Assembly: GCA_964463355.1 (NCBI GenBank) | Contig: CAYXBP010000001.1 | Coordinates: 124,001 to 188,000 of the forward strand | DNA: 64,000 bases | Origin: Firm-04 sp964463355 | Lineage (GTDB): Bacteria; Bacillota; Clostridia; Oscillospirales; Ruminococcaceae | Direction: 5' to 3' | Translations under genes and position numbers: made by a program | Shown here: positions 55,444 through 63,751 of the stretch, in pieces | How positions within the stretch are numbered: position 1 is the first letter of the stretch | Layout: each line of letters begins with the position of its first letter | Notes under the pieces: model-generated | Databases searched by the model: none | What the model was told of the DNA's origin: nothing | What the model saw: the letters and a program-made list of their open reading frames with translations, nothing else

Positions 55444-55472
55444 ATTTTATCACAGATTACATGATTTTTCAA
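55444..55472 (-). promoter_or_regulatory. Promoter of the prepilin peptidase gene
   Basis: On the minus strand: -35 TTGAAA (55467-55472), 17-base spacer, -10 TAAAAT (55444-55449), 30 bases before the start codon. No equally good plus-strand promoter for pilB is seen in this gap, though one may overlap. Confidence 0.6.
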
Positions 55473-55500
55473 GATGAAAAGCAAAATTTGGAGGTAAGGT

Positions 55501-57159
55501 ATGAGAAACATCAGAATCGGTGACTATTTGGTTGAGGAAGGCCACATTTCTCCAGAGCAGCTCCAGCAGGTGCTGGATCACCAGCATGAATCTGGAGAGG
55601 GAAAACGCTTCGGTGAAGTGCTTGTGGAAATGGGCTTCATGTCCGATGTCAAGTTTGCGCAGGCACTGTCTGGCAAGCTGAAGGTGCCGTATGTTGACCT
55701 GAATTCGGTCGATATTGATGGCGAGATTGCGCGTAAGGTGCCCCAGGATCTTGCAGAGCGTAATTGCGTTATTGCGATCAATATGACGGGTCGTCGTCTT
55801 ACCGTTGCAACCGATGATCCTGTTAACTTTAATATTCTGGAGGATATCAAGGTTAAAACTGGCTACGACTGCATTCCTGTGCTGGCAACGCGTGCAGCGA
55901 TTAAGAAGGCAATTGGTAAGGCATATCAGATGTCCGATCTCGGCGATATCGACGGCATTGCAGGGCCTGAGATTGTGGATGATGATGAATCAAAAGACCG
56001 CGTTGAGAGCGCACCGATCGTAAAACTGGCAACCCAGATTGTCGAAAATGCGTTCCGTATGGAAGCAACTGATATCCATATTGAGCCTTTTGAAAAGTAC
56101 ACCCAGATCCGTGTTCGTGTCAACGGTGATTTGATGCCTTTGATGAATGTTTCCAGTAATGTTCAGAATCAGCTTTCCACTCGTCTGAAGCTGATCTCTG
56201 GTATGAACATTGCCGAGAAGCGTGTTCCGCAGGACGGCCGTTTCTCCCAAACGGTTGACGGTATTCCGTTGGATGTTCGTGTATCCTCGCTGCCTATGGT
56301 TCATGGCGAGAAGATCGTTATCCGTATCCTTTCCACAGGTGCGATCAAAACCCGTCGCTTGCAGGATTTGGGTATGTCCGACTACAACTACCAGTTGTTT
56401 ACTAGTATGATTAAGTGCCCCCACGGCGTGATTCTGGTTACGGGCCCGACTGGTTCTGGTAAGTCTACCACCCTGTATGCCGCGCTGGGAGCCATCGCAA
56501 GACCTGATGTAAACGTTGTTACCGTTGAAGACCCTGTTGAAAAGCAGATGGAAGGCATTAACCAGTGCCAGGTAAATGTTAAATCGGGTATGACCTTCTC
56601 CGCTGCTCTGCGTTCTATCTTGCGTCAGGACCCCGATGTTATCATGATCGGTGAGATGCGTGACGGAGAAACCGCCGAAATCGGTATCCGTGCCGCAATC
56701 ACAGGTCACTTGGTGCTTTCCACGTTGCATACTAACGATGCCGCATCGACCATTGTTCGTCTGGTGGATATGGGTATTCCTGCATACATGGTTGCGTCAT
56801 CGCTCATCGGCGTAGTGGCACAGCGTCTGGTTAAGGTGCTTTGCCCCAAGTGCAGAAAGCAGAGAATGTCCAACGAGGAAGAAAACAAGTTGATGCATAT
56901 CGATCACTCTGTGCCGGTTTATGATCCTTGCGGATGCAGCGAATGCGGCAACGGCTATCGTGGAAGAACAGCTATTCACGAGATCATCCACTGCTCCGCA
57001 GGTGTCTCTACGCTGATCGCCAACGGTGCCGGCAAGGAGGAGATTGAGCAGCTCGCAAGAGCCAACGGAACCAAGCTGCTGCGTGATAACGTATCTGACC
57101 TTGTTATGCAGGGCGTTACCAGTATGGATGAGTTGGTTCGTGTTACATACGCTGTTTGA
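55501..57159 (+). CDS. pilB: Type IV pilus assembly ATPase PilB/GspE
   Basis: 552 residues. The N-terminal MshEN-type region (about 1-140) has the repeated motif RIGDYLVEEGHISPEQL and RFGEVLVEMGFMS, which in related proteins binds c-di-GMP. The ATPase core has Walker A GPTGSGKSTTLY (about 315-326), an Asp box, a Walker B-like stretch DPDVIMIGEMRD and the His box. A four-Cys zinc motif is at CPKCRK to CGCSECGNG (about 449-482). It powers pilus extension. GGAGGT precedes the ATG. The presence of MshEN suggests control by c-di-GMP (inference). Confidence 0.95.
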   Translation: MRNIRIGDYLVEEGHISPEQLQQVLDHQHESGEGKRFGEVLVEMGFMSDVKFAQALSGKLKVPYVDLNSVDIDGEIARKVPQDLAERNCVIAINMTGRRLTVATDDPVNFNILEDIKVKTGYDCIPVLATRAAIKKAIGKAYQMSDLGDIDGIAGPEIVDDDESKDRVESAPIVKLATQIVENAFRMEATDIHIEPFEKYTQIRVRVNGDLMPLMNVSSNVQNQLSTRLKLISGMNIAEKRVPQDGRFSQTVDGIPLDVRVSSLPMVHGEKIVIRILSTGAIKTRRLQDLGMSDYNYQLFTSMIKCPHGVILVTGPTGSGKSTTLYAALGAIARPDVNVVTVEDPVEKQMEGINQCQVNVKSGMTFSAALRSILRQDPDVIMIGEMRDGETAEIGIRAAITGHLVLSTLHTNDAASTIVRLVDMGIPAYMVASSLIGVVAQRLVKVLCPKCRKQRMSNEEENKLMHIDHSVPVYDPCGCSECGNGYRGRTAIHEIIHCSAGVSTLIANGAGKEEIEQLARANGTKLLRDNVSDLVMQGVTSMDELVRVTYAV

Positions 57160-57203
57160 TGTCACGCTGAAATCATACAAATACAAGACGGGAGGAAATT
57201 CCA

Positions 57204-58313
57204 ATGCCAACTATTACAATCAACAAGGTTCTCGACGACGTGCGTGCGCTGGGTTGCTCAGACCTGCACTTTACTGTCGGCATCAACCCTGTCGTGCGTC
57301 TGCACGGCCAATTGCGTAAGATGAGCAGCTACCCCGAGATGACCGATGAAATGATCGGCGAGATTATTGAGCAGATGTGTAACGAACAGCAGCGCGCAAA
57401 AGTCGGCAGACGTGAAGATACGGACTTCTCTTATGTGACGCGTGCTGGCTACCGTCACCGTTGCAATATTTTCTTCCAGCGCGACCACGCAGCAATTGCA
57501 ATTCGTCTGCTGCGTAACGATATCCCAACGTTGGATGATTTGTTCATGCCCCCCGTTATGGCGGAATTTGCCATGCGTCCGCGTGGCTTGGTGCTGATTA
57601 CTGGCCCTACTGGTTCTGGTAAATCCACCACACTGGCAGGCATGATCGACTACATCAACTGCAATAAGAGCGCGCACGTGATCACCATTGAGGATCCCAT
57701 CGAGTACGTGCATGAGCATAAGCGTTGCATGATCAACCAGAGAGAAGTCGGTTCGGATGTGCCAGGCTTTGCGTTGGCACTTCGTGCCGCATTGCGTGAA
57801 GACCCCGACGTTATTCTCGTGGGTGAGATGCGTGACTTTGAAACCATCCAGGCAGCCATTACCGCCGCTGAAACTGGTCACTTGGTGCTTTCCACCCTGC
57901 ATACCACTTCTGCGGCTGATACCATCAACCGTATCATCGACGTATACCCCGAGCATCAGCAGGTGCAGATACGTACCCAGCTTGCCAATACGCTTGTGGG
58001 TGTTGTTTCGCAGACGCTGCTGCCGCTGAAATCTGGTAACGGCCGTGTGGCAGCTATGGAGATTCTTGCGTGTACCGATGCAATTTCTGCCCAGATTCGT
58101 GAGGGTAAGATCCACTTGATTCAGTCCTCTATTCAGGCAGGTAAGGCGCACGGCATGATGACGCTGGATAACGAGCTGGCACGTCTTGTGAAGAACAATA
58201 CTGTCAACGAGATTGACGCGCTTGAGAAGTGTCAGGATAAGACAGAGTTCTACCGTTATCTCACTGCGATGGGCGGACAGTCTGTCATTACCCGCGAGGG
58301 CGTGATTGCTTAA
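57204..58313 (+). CDS. pilT: Type IV pilus retraction ATPase PilT
   Basis: 369 residues, a normal PilT without the N-terminal MshEN domain. An N-terminal PAS-like domain is followed by the core ATPase with Walker A GPTGSGKSTTLAG (about 134-146), an Asp box IEDPIEYVH, Walker B-like DPDVILVGEMRD and His box GHLVLSTLHT. It drives retraction, giving twitching or pulling force. GGGAGG precedes the ATG, 44 bases after pilB. A weak hairpin follows. Confidence 0.96.
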   Translation: MPTITINKVLDDVRALGCSDLHFTVGINPVVRLHGQLRKMSSYPEMTDEMIGEIIEQMCNEQQRAKVGRREDTDFSYVTRAGYRHRCNIFFQRDHAAIAIRLLRNDIPTLDDLFMPPVMAEFAMRPRGLVLITGPTGSGKSTTLAGMIDYINCNKSAHVITIEDPIEYVHEHKRCMINQREVGSDVPGFALALRAALREDPDVILVGEMRDFETIQAAITAAETGHLVLSTLHTTSAADTINRIIDVYPEHQQVQIRTQLANTLVGVVSQTLLPLKSGNGRVAAMEILACTDAISAQIREGKIHLIQSSIQAGKAHGMMTLDNELARLVKNNTVNEIDALEKCQDKTEFYRYLTAMGGQSVITREGVIA

Positions 58314-58354
58314 GGCAAAGGGTTACAAAGCGGTTACAGCTTTTGTGCAATATG

Positions 58355-58374
58355 CCGAAAACGATTTCGGTTTT
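58355..58374 (+). terminator. Weak terminator after pilT
   Basis: CCGAAA (58355-58360) pairs with TTTCGG (58365-58370) over ACGA, followed by TTTTGG. The stem is short, so readthrough is likely. Confidence 0.4.
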
Positions 58375-58436
58375 GGAGCTTGAAAATCCAGTTTCGTAAA
58401 AGTTTGTTCACAACTCGGTAAATTTCTCGAAACCTA

Positions 58437-58465
58437 TTGACATTTCACTTTGGTTATGTTATACT
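58437..58465 (+). promoter_or_regulatory. Promoter of the major pilin genes
   Basis: -35 TTGACA (58437-58442), 17-base spacer, -10 TATACT (58460-58465), about 104 bases before the pilin start, so the leader is about 97 bases. Confidence 0.75.
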
Positions 58466-58568
58466 AAAACCATGGAAGACAGAGATGCAACCTTGACGTC
58501 GGGATGTGTTTCTTCATTCAGACCCACCGCTACGGCGGAATACACAGATATTTAAGGAGGATTTTATC

Positions 58569-59069
58569 ATGAAAAAGAAAGGTTTTACTCTGATCGAGCT
58601 GATCGTTGTTATCGCGATCATCGGTGTTCTGGCTACTATCCTGGTGCCTGCAATGCTGGGCTATGTGAAGAAGTCCAAGATCACTTCCGCTAACTCCTCT
58701 GCAAAGTCCATCTACACCGCAGCACAGTCTGCGCTGACCGATATGGACGTTGAGGACATTTACACTGACCTCTACAGCTATGCTGGTTGGGAGTGCACGG
58801 ATCCCTCGGCGATTGCTACCACTGCGCCCGCAACAAAGACCACGGATCCTACTTTCCAGTACAAGGTGTATACTTACTTTAGCGACATCACCAAACTGCA
58901 GGCATTTTCCATCAAGGTGGCAGGCGGTTCTTGCGTTGCTGTTGCAGTTGTAAACGGTAACTACCCTGGCACTAACCCCAAGCAGTTCTCCGTTGATGAT
59001 TATGACAAGACAAAGACCTATTCTTCTGCTGCTGAGCTGAAGAACCTGATTACCTACGCCGAAAGCTGA
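58569..59069 (+). CDS. pilA: Type IV pilin, probable major pilin
   Basis: 166 residues from ATG 58569 (AAGGAGG nine bases ahead; the longer frame start at 58506 lacks one). A class III signal: MKKKG then FTLIELIVVIAIIGVLATIL, cleaved by PilD after Gly, with Glu at +5. After the N-terminal helix (about 6-50) comes an alpha/beta head with many Thr, Ala and one Cys pair candidate (WECTDP and SCVAV). It has its own consensus-like promoter and is followed by a hairpin before the second pilin, both features of a highly expressed major subunit. Confidence 0.92.
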   Translation: MKKKGFTLIELIVVIAIIGVLATILVPAMLGYVKKSKITSANSSAKSIYTAAQSALTDMDVEDIYTDLYSYAGWECTDPSAIATTAPATKTTDPTFQYKVYTYFSDITKLQAFSIKVAGGSCVAVAVVNGNYPGTNPKQFSVDDYDKTKTYSSAAELKNLITYAES

Positions 59070-59105
59070 TTGCAGTTGAGATTGCTTTTTGACAATTGAG
59101 AGCGT

Positions 59106-59134
59106 GCCCCGCAGTAATGTGGGGCATTCTTTCT
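59106..59134 (+). terminator. Hairpin between the two pilin genes, probable attenuator
   Basis: TGCCCCGCA (59106-59114) pairs with TGTGGGGCA (59119-59127) with one G-U pair and a 4-base loop, followed by TTCTTTCTG. Partial termination here would give much more of the first pilin than of the second. Confidence 0.7.
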
Positions 59135-59179
59135 GCACAACAGAATTGTGTGAATATCAAACTGACTGATGGGGGTTTT

Positions 59180-59737
59180 ATGGAAGTTACAAGAAAGAAC
59201 GGGTTTACGCTGATTGAATTGATTGTGGTGATTGCAATCATCGGTGTGTTGGCAACCTTGCTGGTGCCTGCCATGCTCGGTTATATATCTAAAGCGAAAA
59301 TCACCAGTGCAAATAGTTCTGCGCGCAATATCGCAAACGGCGTGCTGGTTGCGTTGGCAGATCTGGACGCTGCGGACTATCAGCTTGTATCCTTGATTGG
59401 TGATACCACCGCTACTGGCACGGAGATTGCTGCATGTAAGGGCACTTCATCCCACGATGTTCCTTCTTCTACGACAGACAAAAGTGCCCTGCTGAAGCTT
59501 CTCTATTCCAAAGTGTATGATGCATTTAGTGATATAGATAAGATTGATCAGGTTTCATTCCGTTATAATGCTACCTCTTGTGATGGTGTGGGTATCTTGC
59601 AAGGTAGATACCCTGGCTCTTATCCAATTGCTATTGGCGCGAATGATTTCGAATCCTATGATGGCAAATGGACATCACTTGTGGCTTTGGGCTACGCACT
59701 ACAAGATTCCAGCTTGTATAAAGATGCCGGCAAGTAA
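59180..59737 (+). CDS. Type IV pilin, second subunit
   Basis: 185 residues from ATG 59180 (GATGGGGG upstream; the frame opens much earlier at 59096 with no site). The signal reads MEVTRKNG then FTLIELIVVIAIIGVLATLL. The first 45 mature residues are almost identical to pilA (same KITSANSSA word), while the head domain differs and contains a disulfide candidate (AACKGT and TSCDGV). Probably a lower-abundance partner or tip-proximal pilin. A strong terminator follows. Confidence 0.88.
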   Translation: MEVTRKNGFTLIELIVVIAIIGVLATLLVPAMLGYISKAKITSANSSARNIANGVLVALADLDAADYQLVSLIGDTTATGTEIAACKGTSSHDVPSSTTDKSALLKLLYSKVYDAFSDIDKIDQVSFRYNATSCDGVGILQGRYPGSYPIAIGANDFESYDGKWTSLVALGYALQDSSLYKDAGK

Positions 59738-59780
59738 GGCGAATGTTTGTTGCTCGCGTTTCTCTGTTTGCAGACAAATC

Positions 59781-59816
59781 AATCCCACCCCTGCACGTGC
59801 AAGGGTGGGATTTTTC
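59781..59816. terminator. Terminator between the second pilin and the GH5 gene
   Basis: AATCCCACCC (59781-59790) pairs with GGGTGGGATT (59803-59812), with an inner TGCA/TGCA pairing, followed by TTTCG. It also lies just downstream of the minus-strand GH5 stop. Confidence 0.85.
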
Positions 59817-59831
59817 GTGTCTATGATTGAT

Positions 59832-61619
59832 TCAAGGGCCAAGCTGCTTGTAGGTAATCAGCCCACTGATATATTTCAGTACCTTCACAGCGTCCTCGCC
59901 ATCGACTTTGCCATCACCAGTCACCTCGGCATTGGCAAGCCCCTGTGAGGAAATGGTAGCAAGGACATCCTCGGCAACGTAGCGGTTGTACAGGATAACA
60001 TCAGCTATGGTTATATTGCCGTCTACGTTGATATCGCCATAGTTCAAATCTGCCGCCGCACCAGTGGTTGTTTCGACAGGCTTTGTTGATACGTTGGTAA
60101 CAACGCTGCCCTGCGAATCGAGAATCGTGCCGCCATCCAGATTGCTTCCTTCGGTATGGGCGTAATCGGCGTAGAACTCGTTAAGGGAAAGACCCGTGCC
60201 GTTGTTGCCAAGTGCTTTCTGGTGATCCAGACCGATGTACTTTCCAGTTTCAAGCGTTTGCCAAAGCGATGGCTCAAAAAGCCCGTATTTCTCGTCATCC
60301 CAGGTGAGGAAATCATAGCCCAGCAAGCCACCAGTATCGCCAGAATTGGGGTTCAGACACCAGAAGGTGTGGCTGATGTGATGGTTGATCATGTAATCGC
60401 GCAGCAATTCCATCCACTTTTGATTCTTGCCGCCGTCCATATGACCGCCCCACTCGCCAATCAGCAAGGGTGCGATGTCCTCTGCATTGATGTACGCCCA
60501 TGTGTCATACCAGTAATCATCCAGCAGCGATTGCGTGTCGAATTCCTTATCAAACCATGTTTGCGCGTACACCGAGGGGCCGTAATCGTGGGGAGAATAT
60601 ACGATTTGGCTTGTGCCGCTCGTGGGCGTAACGGGATAATCCCTGACACCACGAAGATTGCCGCCCCACCACGCACCGTACCACGGCGACTGATCGGCGG
60701 GTGCCTGCCAGATATCAGGAGTATCGTAGTTGTAACCTTTTTCGGTTTTGGGATACTGCTCAACGCCCTCCACAAAGATGAGCGCGTGGGGGTTCACCGC
60801 AAGAATGGCGTTTGCACAGGATGTTGCCGCATATGCCCAGTTGTTTTCATCGGTGGTACCGTCCCATTTTGCAATGGTATCGGGGCAGGTTGCATCGTAT
60901 TCACGCTTGCCATGCGGTTCATTTTTCAGATCAAAGCCCAGCAGTGTGTCATCGTTCTTGTACTTATCCGCAAGCCAAACTAGCGTGTCGATCCAAAGAT
61001 CGGTGGTAATGCCTGCTTTGCCGTACCACAGCTCATAGTTATGACCAGAGTTGTTCGCGTCCGGGCTGTGAATATCAACGAATGCTTTGATGCCGTAGTC
61101 CTTGCATTTCTGCATAATCACATCAAAAATTTCCATGCTGTTTTTGAGCGTTTTGCCGTCAGAAAGCACAAAATCCTTGTTGATGTTGACATAGGTACCA
61201 GCAGGTGTGACGCTGCCATCCTCACCCACCTCATCCACAGGTGGCTCATAGCCAGCCTGCACGGAGCTTGCCTCGTTTGGCTCACCGTTCATCCACGAGA
61301 GCAGCAACTCCGAGGAAATGGGAAAGCGGATGACATTGATGCCCTTGTCCGCACAGGCAGAGAGAAAATCATCCACATCTGCGGCGTAAAGACCGTGGGC
61401 ACAGTTTTCGGAGCAGTTAAATCCGAACCAGTTTGCGCCAGTCAGCCAGACCTCGTTGCCATTCATGTCATACAAACGGCTGCCCACTGCGTGCAGCCAG
61501 TCGTCACCAGTGTCGTCCGCAGCATTGGAACGAAGCGGCAGATCTGTGCTGTTTGCAGATACGATACCTGCCACAATGGCTGTCGCCAGAGCCAGCGACA
61601 GCAGTTTTTTCTTCTTCAT
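59832..61619 (-). CDS. Secreted GH5 endoglucanase-type enzyme with C-terminal type I dockerin
   Basis: 595 residues from ATG 61619 (AAAAGGGGG upstream; the frame opens 43 codons earlier without a site). A signal peptide ends near residue 33 (NSTDLPLRSNA). The GH5 barrel spans about 40-480. The acid/base Glu234 is in GFDLKNEPHG and the nucleophile Glu389 in LLIGEWGG. A Thr/Ser linker (about 505-525) leads to a dockerin (about 527-588) with two calcium loops (DINVDGNITIAD; EVTGDGKVDGED). It cleaves beta-glucans such as cellulose and would dock on a scaffoldin cohesin outside the cell. The gene is convergent with the pilin genes. The exact substrate within GH5 is not decided. Confidence 0.95.
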   Translation of the reverse strand: MKKKKLLSLALATAIVAGIVSANSTDLPLRSNAADDTGDDWLHAVGSRLYDMNGNEVWLTGANWFGFNCSENCAHGLYAADVDDFLSACADKGINVIRFPISSELLLSWMNGEPNEASSVQAGYEPPVDEVGEDGSVTPAGTYVNINKDFVLSDGKTLKNSMEIFDVIMQKCKDYGIKAFVDIHSPDANNSGHNYELWYGKAGITTDLWIDTLVWLADKYKNDDTLLGFDLKNEPHGKREYDATCPDTIAKWDGTTDENNWAYAATSCANAILAVNPHALIFVEGVEQYPKTEKGYNYDTPDIWQAPADQSPWYGAWWGGNLRGVRDYPVTPTSGTSQIVYSPHDYGPSVYAQTWFDKEFDTQSLLDDYWYDTWAYINAEDIAPLLIGEWGGHMDGGKNQKWMELLRDYMINHHISHTFWCLNPNSGDTGGLLGYDFLTWDDEKYGLFEPSLWQTLETGKYIGLDHQKALGNNGTGLSLNEFYADYAHTEGSNLDGGTILDSQGSVVTNVSTKPVETTTGAAADLNYGDINVDGNITIADVILYNRYVAEDVLATISSQGLANAEVTGDGKVDGEDAVKVLKYISGLITYKQLGP

Positions 61620-61893
61620 AGAATGACCCCCTTTTAAAATTATACTTTGCTTTCTGCGCAGGATGCATGAATCCTGCTGCATACAGCTGCCTTCCATATG
61701 TGTGATTGCAGGGATATTGCACCGTCGCCATGGGTGGGCGAACGGCATAGATGCTGTGCGTACTGTGCTGATACTGCCTTATGAAACGCTCTACAGCGGG
61801 GGATGGGATATCAGCAGACACAGGCGGTACCCTGTGCGTGTACGCAGCGGAAGTTTTCCTGCTGGATTCGTTGCAGGGTGGCAATGCGATGCA

Positions 61894-62793
61894 TCAAAAG
61901 ATGCCGAAACGCTTTTTCTCGTAAAACGGCTTGCCGTTTGTGACCATGTTTTTGGCACGGATATTGGAGGCGAGAATGCACTCGAAGGGCAACTCAGTGT
62001 AGTCGCTGCACTCTGCGGAGATGGTATTGCCGACTTCAGCGATATCGACATTCTCGTCAGCATCAAACGCGACCAGCAGAAAACGCTCATTACTTTCAGA
62101 GGTTTCCTCAATATAAGCCTTCTTGATACCCTTGATCTTCTTCAACTGTGTCTTCAACGCGGCGATAAGCGCATCGGTAACAGCAGGTTCTGCCGGAGAT
62201 TCCGCCTCAGCCGTCTTTGCTTTTTCCAAATCAGCCATTGCCTGACGGATTGCAGCCTGTTGTGCTGCTCTTGCATCTTCCGCAGAGGGCACGCTGCCGC
62301 CAATGGGTACTGCGGGACGCGGTGCGGGTGCGCTGGTAAGTACATCCAGGTTACCATCGTGATCGCCCAGTATCATGATTTGTGGACGTACCAGGCAGAG
62401 ATTGCTGCCAAAGGGATTGATGACCATACCGCCGATGGGCTCATTTGCCTTCAAAAAGCGGTAGACATCCATAAAGCTCATGACCATTACCTGAAAACGC
62501 TCACCAGGCTTACGGTTTTTTCGCAGTTCAATCTCATCGGTAAAGGCGGGTAAAAACTTATCGCCCTTCTGGTTTGTCATCATCTGGAATGCAACACGAG
62601 CCTGCACCTGTTCGCCCTCCTGAGGGGGAGTTGCAGGACGCTCGATGATCGCGGGAATAAGATACTTTGCTTCAATGGCGGCTTCAAGAAATGCCTTTTC
62701 GTGTTCGCGGTTTGTGAGATCAACCTTAAAGGTAGCCATTGCATCAACAAGCACCGGATTGGTTACCGGCTTCATCGTAGGGCCCTCAGCCAT
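61894..62793 (-). CDS. SseB-like protein
   Basis: 299 residues from ATG 62793 (AGGAGG upstream; the longer frame has no site and crosses an RNA gene). Residues about 20-145 match the SseB N-terminal domain pattern, with EKAFLEAAIEAKYLIPAI and later LPAFTDEIELRKN and GMVINPFGSNLCL. A Pro/Ala-rich linker and helix (about 150-210) leads to an SseB C-terminal-like domain (ALKTQLKKIKGIKKAYI to the end). SseB was named for enhanced serine sensitivity; its molecular role is not clear. No signal peptide. The 274-base gap to the GH5 gene shows only a -10-like TATAAT at about 61637-61642 (minus strand). Confidence 0.82.
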   Translation of the reverse strand: MAEGPTMKPVTNPVLVDAMATFKVDLTNREHEKAFLEAAIEAKYLIPAIIERPATPPQEGEQVQARVAFQMMTNQKGDKFLPAFTDEIELRKNRKPGERFQVMVMSFMDVYRFLKANEPIGGMVINPFGSNLCLVRPQIMILGDHDGNLDVLTSAPAPRPAVPIGGSVPSAEDARAAQQAAIRQAMADLEKAKTAEAESPAEPAVTDALIAALKTQLKKIKGIKKAYIEETSESNERFLLVAFDADENVDIAEVGNTISAECSDYTELPFECILASNIRAKNMVTNGKPFYEKKRFGIF

Positions 62794-62910
62794 GTTTGAA
62801 CCTCCTATGGGTTTGGTGAATTCAATCGGGCATACCACCTGATTGTACCATTCTATTGTAACATATTCCTTCAAAAAAAGCAAGTGTTTTTGCAAGAAAG
62901 CGCACAAGAA

Positions 62911-62951
62911 ACAGCAACAAAACAGACCCCGACATGACATCGGGGTCTGTT
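62911..62951 (-). terminator. Terminator of the candidate non-coding RNA
   Basis: AACAGACCCCGA (62921-62932) pairs perfectly with 62940-62951 (12 pairs, 7-base loop). On the minus strand TTGTTGCTGT follows. No protein gene ends just before it on that strand. Confidence 0.85.
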
Positions 62952-63102
62952 GATCATTTGAAGGACTCCGCCTTGCCGTCGCCCGTAGAATAAAACCCGC
63001 CAAAAGCAGGTGGGTATCCGCCCATGCGTTTCGCGCTCCCTTCGTCCACAAAGGTGGGAGGTCTGCAATCCGCGCACGGAGCAGTGATTCCCTATTCATA
63101 GA
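62921..63102 (-). ncRNA. Stand-alone structured RNA, candidate 6S RNA (SsrS)
   Basis: About 180 bases between a strong minus-strand promoter and a strong terminator, with no protein frame that has a ribosome site. The transcript can fold into one long hairpin: AGGGA near its 5' end with TCCTT, CTCCG-TGC with GCA-AGG-CGGAG, a looser middle, then apical hairpins such as CTCCC...GGGAG (with ACCTTTGTGGACGAA inside) and TGGG-CGGATA-CCCA. A long rod with an internal bubble and this size fit 6S RNA, which holds RNA polymerase in stationary phase. The identity is inferred; the promoter, terminator and helices are seen. SRP RNA was considered and lacks the conserved apical loop. Confidence 0.5.
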
Positions 63103-63108
63103 TGTTGG

Positions 63109-63137
63109 ATTATATCATAACGGACTTGCTCGTACAA
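63109..63137 (-). promoter_or_regulatory. Promoter of the candidate non-coding RNA
   Basis: On the minus strand: -35 TTGTAC (63132-63137), 17-base spacer, -10 TATAAT (63109-63114). The start would be near 63102. Confidence 0.75.
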
Positions 63138-63177
63138 GGCAGAGAGCCAAGCGAATCATGCGTCAGAGCAGGAACCC

Positions 63178-63546
63178 TTACTCCTCGTGGCAATCGCAGC
63201 CACAGCCGCAATCGCAATCGTCATCATCGCAGTCACAGTCGCACTCAAAGCGTTCGATAAAGATGTTTGCGATACGCTCGTACTCCTCATCGCTTTCAAT
63301 GGGAATGAGGATATCGTTGCCGTTTTCATCGGTATCTACCCACAGAACCACCAGTTCACATTCGTCCTCCAGCAACTCTTCAGGATTTTCAACATGGGGG
63401 ATCAGTGCGAAGTACACTCTTTCGTTTTCTTCCAGCACATCTACCAGTTCAAAAACCTTTTCGGTACCGTTCTCGTCTACCAAGGTGTACAGCTCGGGCT
63501 GGTACTCCATCTCTTCATTCATCGGCTCATTATGTTCGTTTGCCAT
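63178..63546 (-). CDS. DUF1292 protein with a Cys/Asp-rich tail
   Basis: 122 residues from ATG 63546; the frame runs further upstream but only this start has GGAGG nearby and fits the family. The DUF1292 core (about 12-100) is acidic, with YTLVDENGTEKVFELVDVLE and the end of the conserved region near ILIPIESDEEYERIANIF. The last 20 residues are unusual: CDCDCDDDDCDCGCGCDC followed by HEE, with eight Cys alternating with Asp or Gly. Such a tail is likely to bind metal. The function of DUF1292 proteins is unknown; many are small and linked to RNA metabolism genes. Confidence 0.8.
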   Translation of the reverse strand: MANEHNEPMNEEMEYQPELYTLVDENGTEKVFELVDVLEENERVYFALIPHVENPEELLEDECELVVLWVDTDENGNDILIPIESDEEYERIANIFIERFECDCDCDDDDCDCGCGCDCHEE

Positions 63547-63715
63547 ATTGAAATACTCCGTTCCTCCGATTTGCATCGGTATGAATTGTATCGGGGAGGA
63601 TAATCCAGAAACCATCCATCCCTCACCTATATTGTAACCGATTTTTTGCAAAATGTCAAGCCCCTAGTTTTGAATAATACAGCACAAAAAAATTCCAAAA
63701 AGTTGCCAAAAACTA

Positions 63716-63744
63716 TTGACAACTCCATAAAAGTGTGCTATAAT
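63716..63744 (+). promoter_or_regulatory. Consensus promoter of the right-edge gene
   Basis: Perfect -35 TTGACA (63716-63721), 17-base spacer, perfect -10 TATAAT (63739-63744). It gives a leader of about 200 bases before the start at 63954. Confidence 0.85.
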
Positions 63745-63751
63745 GAAACCA

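Noticed and set aside
62921..63102. SRP RNA
   Set aside because: Some words resemble the Alu part of Bacillus scRNA, but the conserved apical hairpin with GGAAGG-type loops is absent.
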